DNA of 64,000 nucleotides, from positions 12,568,219 to 12,632,218 of the forward strand of contig NC_089855.1 of the NCBI RefSeq assembly GCF_036373705.1. Reading direction: 5' to 3'. The first letter of the stretch is position 1; each line of letters starts with the position of its first letter. The notes beneath the pieces were generated by a model. It made no database searches, was not told the origin of the DNA, and saw only the letters and a program-made list of their open reading frames with translations. Shown here one piece after another: positions 34,662 through 64,000 of this stretch. The position numbers and the translations under genes were made by a program. This DNA comes from Amia ocellicauda. Lineage: Eukaryota > Chordata > Actinopteri > Amiiformes > Amiidae.

Positions 34662-36900
34662 TTTCAGTAGACCCCAATCCCACTCATGTGCTGATAAGAA
34701 ACCAGACTTTTCAATCACTTTCCTATTTCTACAACCAGTGCGAAAACAGGAGGATGGAATTACAGTGCACAGTACAAGCTCCTTCCCTGGCCACCTCTCT
34801 CTAGTCCTGCAATGTGTTAGCCCACATTCATCTACTAATCATTCACTTTAGGTCTTTAGACACACTACCCTGGACTGATAAATATCCAGCCTTACAAACA
34901 GAGAAATCAATCCACTGTGGTCTGGGAGAAAATTACACAGCACACACAGAGGATACTGTGCAATAGTTATCAGTGGCATTCAAGGTACTTACATTTCTGT
35001 TTATGTTGAAGGCTTGCATTTGGTATTATAATGTATCAATGTTTATGCCTTTTAATTATGGATTGCCAACCAAAGTCCTGTATTGTGCATGCTAATGCTT
35101 TCATTTTAAACACATCCCCTAATGACATGCAAATAGAGCTACTCTTTTTTGCTTATTTATGGAATTCAGGTTACACCTATAAGTTGATTTTTTTTTAACG
35201 ATATTATACATGTTTAAACTTAAACATGAATGGTTGCAAGTTGAAATGACCTCCCTAAGCCTGGGATTGAATCTTTTAATTGTAAAGCTTCTTATCATTT
35301 GAGATTATAAAGACAGTGTAATTATAATGAAACCCAAAGTGTTTCACCTTTCTAAAAATGATCCATGTGAAGTGAAGTTCAATCCAACTCTCATTATAAA
35401 ATAAATATATTTATTTTAAAGCTTAATGATTTTCCTGTTGTACTTCCATGGGATAGAGAACAAAAATTTAATTAAAATAAATACATATTTTAGTATATTT
35501 ACATTAAGTATGAGTATCTTAAATTAGACTCTATTTATATATTAACTATTTCCCAATGAGTGGCCTATTGGCAGGTTTATTATAAAAATCATTCATGAGT
35601 TCCCCATGGTAGCGTGCAATGTCCCATCCCATTTAGGGTAGTGTTCTCGACTTCAAAGATAGCTATATTTGTAGGCACACCAGGAAAAGATGAATAACTC
35701 TTCTAGTCAGGTGATGTTCTAGAAACAGTGGTATATATATATCATGAATATGTTAATCAATATGGGGAAAAAATTAACTGCAAGAAGACAAGGTAAGTTG
35801 TTGTAGTATATCATTAAAACAGTCCTGCATATGCACAACAAAAAACAGTAATTGATGGGATATTTATAATGAGCTTTTCTTCAGTTTGTATGATGTTGTG
35901 TTTCTGGAGGTGGAAACCTTATTCACCTTGTTAGTATATGTGCTACATTTCTGTGTTATTCATAATTTATTCAACTGGATCCACCAGCAGGCTTTGATTT
36001 CCCTAAAACAGTCCTGCTAGCAGACACACATTGATAAGAACAAAGCAACCTTACAACATGCCACAGCACCACAGGCAACCTTAACAGCCATCACTCCAGT
36101 ATGAAATCTACAGACAGTCTTTGTTCTTTTTTATCTCACTTTCTTTTTTAAAGACACTGGAATCATTATTGTGTTTTTATTCTATCTTGAACGTTTACAC
36201 TTCCAAGTGTTTGCTACACCCTTGTTCCACATGGGCCTTTTCACTTGCAAATCTGTCTGCACATTTTCTAATTTCACTCTCTTATACTCCCCTGTGTTCA
36301 ACAAATATTCAGACAATCCTTCCCAATTAAAAAAAGCTGTACACACTGTTTTTCTTCGTTCTCAATTGACCAAATGCATTCAGATCATCTAATGACTTTT
36401 AAAAATATGAGCTTTTAAGGAACAGGGGGGAATAAAATTGGTAGAGGTTTTTGTGAGGAAAAAAAATTACAATTAGATGTTTTTATTTTCTTGGTTTCTT
36501 TTCCTGTGTGTGTGATGGGAGGTAGTCTTATGTTTGGAAATGATTCTGTTTATGTGGTAATCTTGGCAGGAGAGTTGAATTCTCACATACTATGGCCTTA
36601 AAAAGGGGTCATGTATTGTTGTCACTTAGGTCACCCCTCTCTTCTTTACATTGGCAGTTCAATAGGTGCATTCTCTGATAATTGTGTGCACTTTCTGGAA
36701 ATACAGTTTATGTCCAGTGACAGCAATATGTTAGAAGACTGATCCAACAATGTAGTCATAGAACTGTACTCGAGCCAACAAAATGCATGAATGCCAAACC
36801 TTTGATGTAAAATAGAGTACAGTTTAGGAATAGCTGCCTTGCCATGACAAAATGGCCAGGGTAGATGGTAGATGGAACCATTTTCTTTTAAAATGTTAAT
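33985..36900. other. intergenic upstream of MYO16
   Basis: AT-rich, with a TA microsatellite at 34611-34658. Open frames are short and unrecognised. Nothing else can be supported. Confidence 0.4.
34611..34658. repeat. (AT)n microsatellite
   Basis: Pure AT dinucleotide run of about 48 bp preceded by an A13-type tract. Confidence 0.95.
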
Positions 36901-36929
36901 AAATCAAGTGCGATTCTGTTTTGTGCTCT

Positions 36930-37083
36930 GAAAAACTTTGTCCAGTGCCATGGTTACCATTCGCATGTTAGCGGAAGCTGATGTCATTTGTGCTGTTACT
37001 CAGTGTAAGTGAATTGCAGCGCAGATTGCTAACAAGTCTAGTGGAGATTAAAAGGACTGTGTACACATTGGGGATAAACAAAG
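36930..37083 (+). promoter_or_regulatory. myo16: candidate MYO16 5' UTR and promoter-proximal region
   Basis: Just upstream of the proposed first coding exon. It contains CCATGGTTACC (36948-36958), which carries an RFX half-site (GGTAAC on the other strand), and TGATGTCA (36979-36986), a CRE/ATF-like site. The sequence is less AT-rich than its surroundings. Assignment rests on position and motifs only. Confidence 0.35.
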
Positions 37084-59707
<22,624 letters not shown>

Positions 59708-62700
59708 GTATGTAGAGACACAACTTCCTGTGTGTTAACACTTAAAGTCTAGGGTTCTGTTATAAAAAGATGTGACAGTAGATATTGATGAATTCTAGCC
59801 TGGCGTAATTATAACAATGTTGTCTCTCACAAGAAATGCTTCCCTTTAAATGTACTTTTACATTGTTCCAAATGTCTTATTTTGTTTCTAATTTGTAATT
59901 TCTTGGAAAATCTATTGTGTTGATGTCATTTAAGTTGATAAGACCTTGCTCACTGACAAGCAGATAAAGACGATTTTGTGTGGGAAATGTATTATTGTGC
60001 ACCTTGACCTGTGCACCACTGGTGTAGATTTATTCTACTTTGTTTCCTATAACTCCACAAATGCTCTTTCATATAGATTTCTCATGGAGGTTTGAGCTTA
60101 AATGTCAAGGAGTACAGAACAGATAGAATATCTTCTATACAATACAATAGGAAATGCTAAAATAAATGAAATAGCATTGTATTGCTACAATAATATGGGC
60201 CAAAGTTTAATGCTGCTTCAACCATAACAATACATTCAAGGATATGGAATAAAATAATTGTCACTGTTTAACTTCTATGAACTGGACCAACTTTTTCAAA
60301 AACTGTGAGCGTAAAATGGGCTGTGGAATAGGAATCTTAGTTGGAGATTCCAGGAAAGAACTAAAGTGGTCTTGTTTTTTTAATATGCATTTTTTTTTAA
60401 TTTTAGGTTTTCCGGCCTAGAGTATTTAACTGAGGCGTAAAATTATTTCAATCATTTATTTTGCGGTGCATATAAATGTTGTGTGTTTTGAATTAAGGTT
60501 TTGGCACAGAAGTAAGCATCTGGTAAATCACAGTCCTTTTGTTTTCTCTTTGAAGAGGGCAAATCATTCATTCTAAATAGCAGGCGTCATGCTGTTGAAA
60601 AAGAAGGTTTTAATATCTAATCTCTGAGCTGTAATTGCTTCACTGAAATATAAATGATGTCCTTTGTGTGAGCCTCTCTTCCAATGCATTTGCGTATCAA
60701 CTTCATCTGCAATTGACGAGCATGTATCTGGTAAAATCCGTAATGTGTTCGTAATGCTGGAAAATCAATTTAAGGAAAACAACTCACCTTGCATGTCACA
60801 CAATCCACCAGGATACTTCATATTCCCACCACTCCTGAATTGCCATATAATGTTTATCTAACATTTTGCTTATTCAATAACACTGGGGAATTAAATTAAG
60901 GGGTGCTACTGGGCCTGCTGTGAAAAGGGCAAATTAATTTCTGGGAAGAATTATTAGCTGTGAAATATTACCTCATTCTTCATACTGATTATACAGGAGT
61001 CAAAAAGTTAATATCCCAACTGCAGAGATGTGTTACAGAGGCAGGGACTGAATCTATTAAATACCACGATTCCAGAAAAATAATGGTCAGGAGAGGAGGG
61101 AGTGCTTTTTGACATTTTATTTTTTAGCTGTGTATGAAGCAATAAAATCCCATGTGGTGACTAAAAAGAGTGAGAGTCGTATCATTTGAGACATTCTCAG
61201 ATAATTTAATTTAATGTGAAGGCATCTATTTCGGTCACTGTCTCTGCAGAGGATCATATTTGAGCTATTTTGTGAAATCTCGGGAGAAGTGACGAGATAA
61301 GATTTCCTACTTTACAGTATCTGTCCTGCTTTTTAAATGTTTTGATAGAAAGCTTTGTTAAGCTCCTCTGTATAGACGTTTCCCAAATATATATTTTTTC
61401 AAATAAACTCTGTTGTATTTAGCTCAATTAGTCAAACAAATTCCCTTACAACCACCTATATGTGATCTTAAGACCATTTCTACCTCAATTAGTATTCATG
61501 ATTGACATTTAACATTGAAATTTTTTCTGATTTTCTAATCTGTCAAAACACGTATAACTTTGAATTACACCTAAATGCTCTGAGCAGTAATTTTGAATAT
61601 TTAAAATTTTTCCTACAGGTGACCCAGTGGTTCAGATTGTTTTTTCATATTAGAACACACACAAAGCACAATGCACAGTACATGGGATTAGATTGATCAG
61701 GTTGATTTCCTCTTAATGAATAATTATAAAAAATAGGCAATCACTGCCTTTGCTTATGGTTTCAAAAGATTCATATTGCATGACACATTTATATGCAGTA
61801 GATTAATTTCTATTGCCTCTGGCAATATTAATTTTATCAGCTGCCATGTCTTCACTGTTTTGGAAGAGACGGTACTGTACATATGTGGATACTGGTCACA
61901 CTGATATACAGCATTGTGGAAGACAATTATATTCCACATTTATCCCTTTCAAGTCTTCTCAAAAATGCAAAATACAGATTTTGAAGCTGACTTTTACATT
62001 TTACGGCACTTCAATTATGGATTTTGCGTAGAGACCCTTGCTTCTTTTTTTTGTATTTCCAATAGTCTAAGCTAAATTGACATTAACAATTCTCACAATA
62101 TTAACAGTACAATATTGAATTTTCTTTCATTCCTCCTTCTGAGAGACACTAAAGTTAATCTCATACCATTGATAATGTCCAAATACATTAAATAGCTTTA
62201 AGACTGCATAGAATATTAGAATGTGACAAATGATTTGCACAGGTTCCCAACAGCACTAATCATTACACAGCAGGGAACAATGAAGCGATATGAACTCTCA
62301 TTGTAACATCTATAGGATTTGAGTAAGGTTCCTTCTTTTTTTAAATGTGTTTCAATGCACAAAAAAGAGCAGCAATCATCCCAAAATTCAATGTGTTAAT
62401 ATAGCCTAAAGAATAATGCTTAGAACAGAAATGACAATGACTGTTTGAATATTTTATTTTAATTAAGACCTGTCACCCTTACATCTGTAAAGGGAGGGAT
62501 TCAGGGATGCATGCACACCATTAATAATTATTATGTTTTGCCATCAAACTAACATTGCATTAAAATGAAGGCACAAGCAGAAAATTGGATAAATCGGTTT
62601 TAATTATCACAGAAATTGTTGTTATTTCTGAGAAAATGATTAGTCTCCAAATTCTTATAGAAGGCCCCACATAAAGAGATTCCATATAAGAACATGTTAT

Positions 62701-63826
62701 GTTATGAGGTCTCTTTTAATTAATAAGGTTGAGAAGCACCTTCTACTCTATTTGCACTAAAAATTGTTTCTCAACATACCAGACTTCATTGTAGTCCTAT
62801 TTTCCTACATACCTACTCGATTGTATATTTAGCAGATGTGAGAATCTGTAAGGTTGATTTTAGGCTTGTCAGTGCACCCAAGCAGTTTTTTAGGATGCTG
62901 GAGAAACCATTATGCTTCAATTCTCTCACAAATACAACGTTAGCACTTTGCCACTGAAGGTTTAAAATGCCACTCAGCATTTATGTAGAGCGACCATGAT
63001 AATTTCTTACAATGCTGCCTATCTTGGGTCTGCAACCACTCTCCCACCACCAAGATGATGTAGGCATACCATTACCATTACTGTACTACACTGCTAAATG
63101 TCTTACTTTGACGTTGTGTGGGATCCTCTATTGTGCTATACAAGTACCCTGCCCAATATTCATACTGTATGCTTACACTTTAACAAGTTGCACATCTGTC
63201 CATTATGAGACTGTGTTCTGACAAATAATTGTGTAATTTACTGGTCCCTAGGGTTAGCCTGGGAATTTGGATCTTGTGTTTAACACCGTCTTGATCTCTC
63301 ATATTGATTTTTCAATATAAACTCAACAACTGTTTGTAAACAAAGAGGAAAACACTTCATATCACAGAGAGAGTCTCCTCACACATCTGTATATTTTAAG
63401 TATTTAATATATAGTATAGAGATATGTGTTGTAACCAAAAATTAAAGCTTTATCTGTAGTAATTATAGATAGCATTTTTCCATGTACAGTATAAGCATCC
63501 AAATACACAAATAGGACAAGGGAATTGAGTTCAAAGACATTTTTCCTAGTTAAACTGATGTCTGACTTTATGAAGTAGTTAATAATATAACCCAATTTTA
63601 ACATGTGTTAAAAATGTGTTGAAAATGTGTTAATGTGTTATAATACAATATAACTAAGAATACAAAGGCATCATTAACACCCCATTAAACCACAAGGTTT
63701 TGTATTAACCTTCTAGACTTCACAGCCACCCGTCTGTGTTGATATGAACATCAGCACATAGACACATATAGACACTCACTCCCACACACCTTTTGCACAA
63801 ACAGTACCATGCTTCTGTTCATTTAG
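59708..63826 (+). other. MYO16 intron
   Basis: AT-rich, no exon, transposon or RNA gene recognised. Some stretches (60380-61200) are unusually free of repeats and could hold conserved non-coding elements, which cannot be tested without alignment. Confidence 0.4.
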
Positions 63827-64000
63827 TGGAACTCAAACAGGAACAGACAAATCATGTAAATGAGAAAGAGGCAGAATATTGGCCACCTGCAAGAGAGAAC
63901 AGGCACTTCTCAGCATTAGAGGATGAAATTAATATGGAAAGCAAGCCTGTGAAGAGAGTCTGTATGCAACATGAAACAAATGGTGCTACAAAAGAGCTAT
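63827..64000 (+). CDS. candidate exon, runs off the window
   Basis: A pyrimidine-rich acceptor (CTTCTGTTCATTTAG) ends at 63826. If entered in phase 1, as the MYO16 exon at 59444 requires, the frame is open to the window end. It reads VELKQEQTNHVNEKEAEYWP, then SALEDEINMESKPVKRVCMQ, then HETNGATKEL; the other two frames stop early. It does not match the MYO16 ankyrin segment expected after DDKE. It may be a lineage-specific or alternative MYO16 exon, an exon of another gene, or chance. Confidence 0.35.

Overview
The window looks like a ray-finned fish chromosome segment. The evidence is split-exon genes with GT-AG introns, AT-rich non-coding DNA with long TA, TTA, TAA and CA microsatellites, several Tc1/mariner families typical of fish, and the gene order LIG4 - ABHD13 - TNFSF13B - MYO16, the conserved vertebrate block found on human 13q33. 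Species cannot be named from sequence alone.

Left part (1-12200): a Tc1/mariner element with a DD36E transposase is cut by the window edge. It is followed by LIG4 (minus strand, single coding exon, DNA ligase IV) and ABHD13 (plus strand, single coding exon, membrane-anchored alpha/beta hydrolase). LIG4 and ABHD13 diverge from a short shared promoter near 7.1-7.4 kb, and each seems to have a non-coding first exon there.

Middle (12200-27050): TNFSF13B (BAFF) has six coding exons at 15763-21308, with a furin site and a complete TNF homology domain. Its introns carry a hAT-type MITE and a degenerate Tc1-like element. Downstream is a nest of mobile DNA: a 1.8 kb element with long inverted arms that encloses a LINE C-terminal zinc-finger fragment, a broken integrase-core fragment, and a second DD36E copy about 99% identical to the first.

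Right part (27050-64000): mostly non-coding DNA with another dead Tc1-like element and microsatellites. It holds the 5' end of MYO16. The recognised start exon of MYO16 is at 59444-59707. Two upstream exons (37084-37192 and 38325-38420) splice to it in phase and would add 81 residues to the known N terminus. A further phase-compatible open exon candidate begins at 63827 and runs off the window. Most of MYO16 (ankyrin repeats, motor) lies beyond the right edge.

The four genes are neighbours by ancestry, not a pathway: DNA end joining, a hydrolase, a B-cell survival cytokine and a neuronal myosin. LIG4 and TNFSF13B both serve lymphocytes, through V(D)J joining and B-cell survival. All splice sites and domain calls were made by eye and none was checked against a database.
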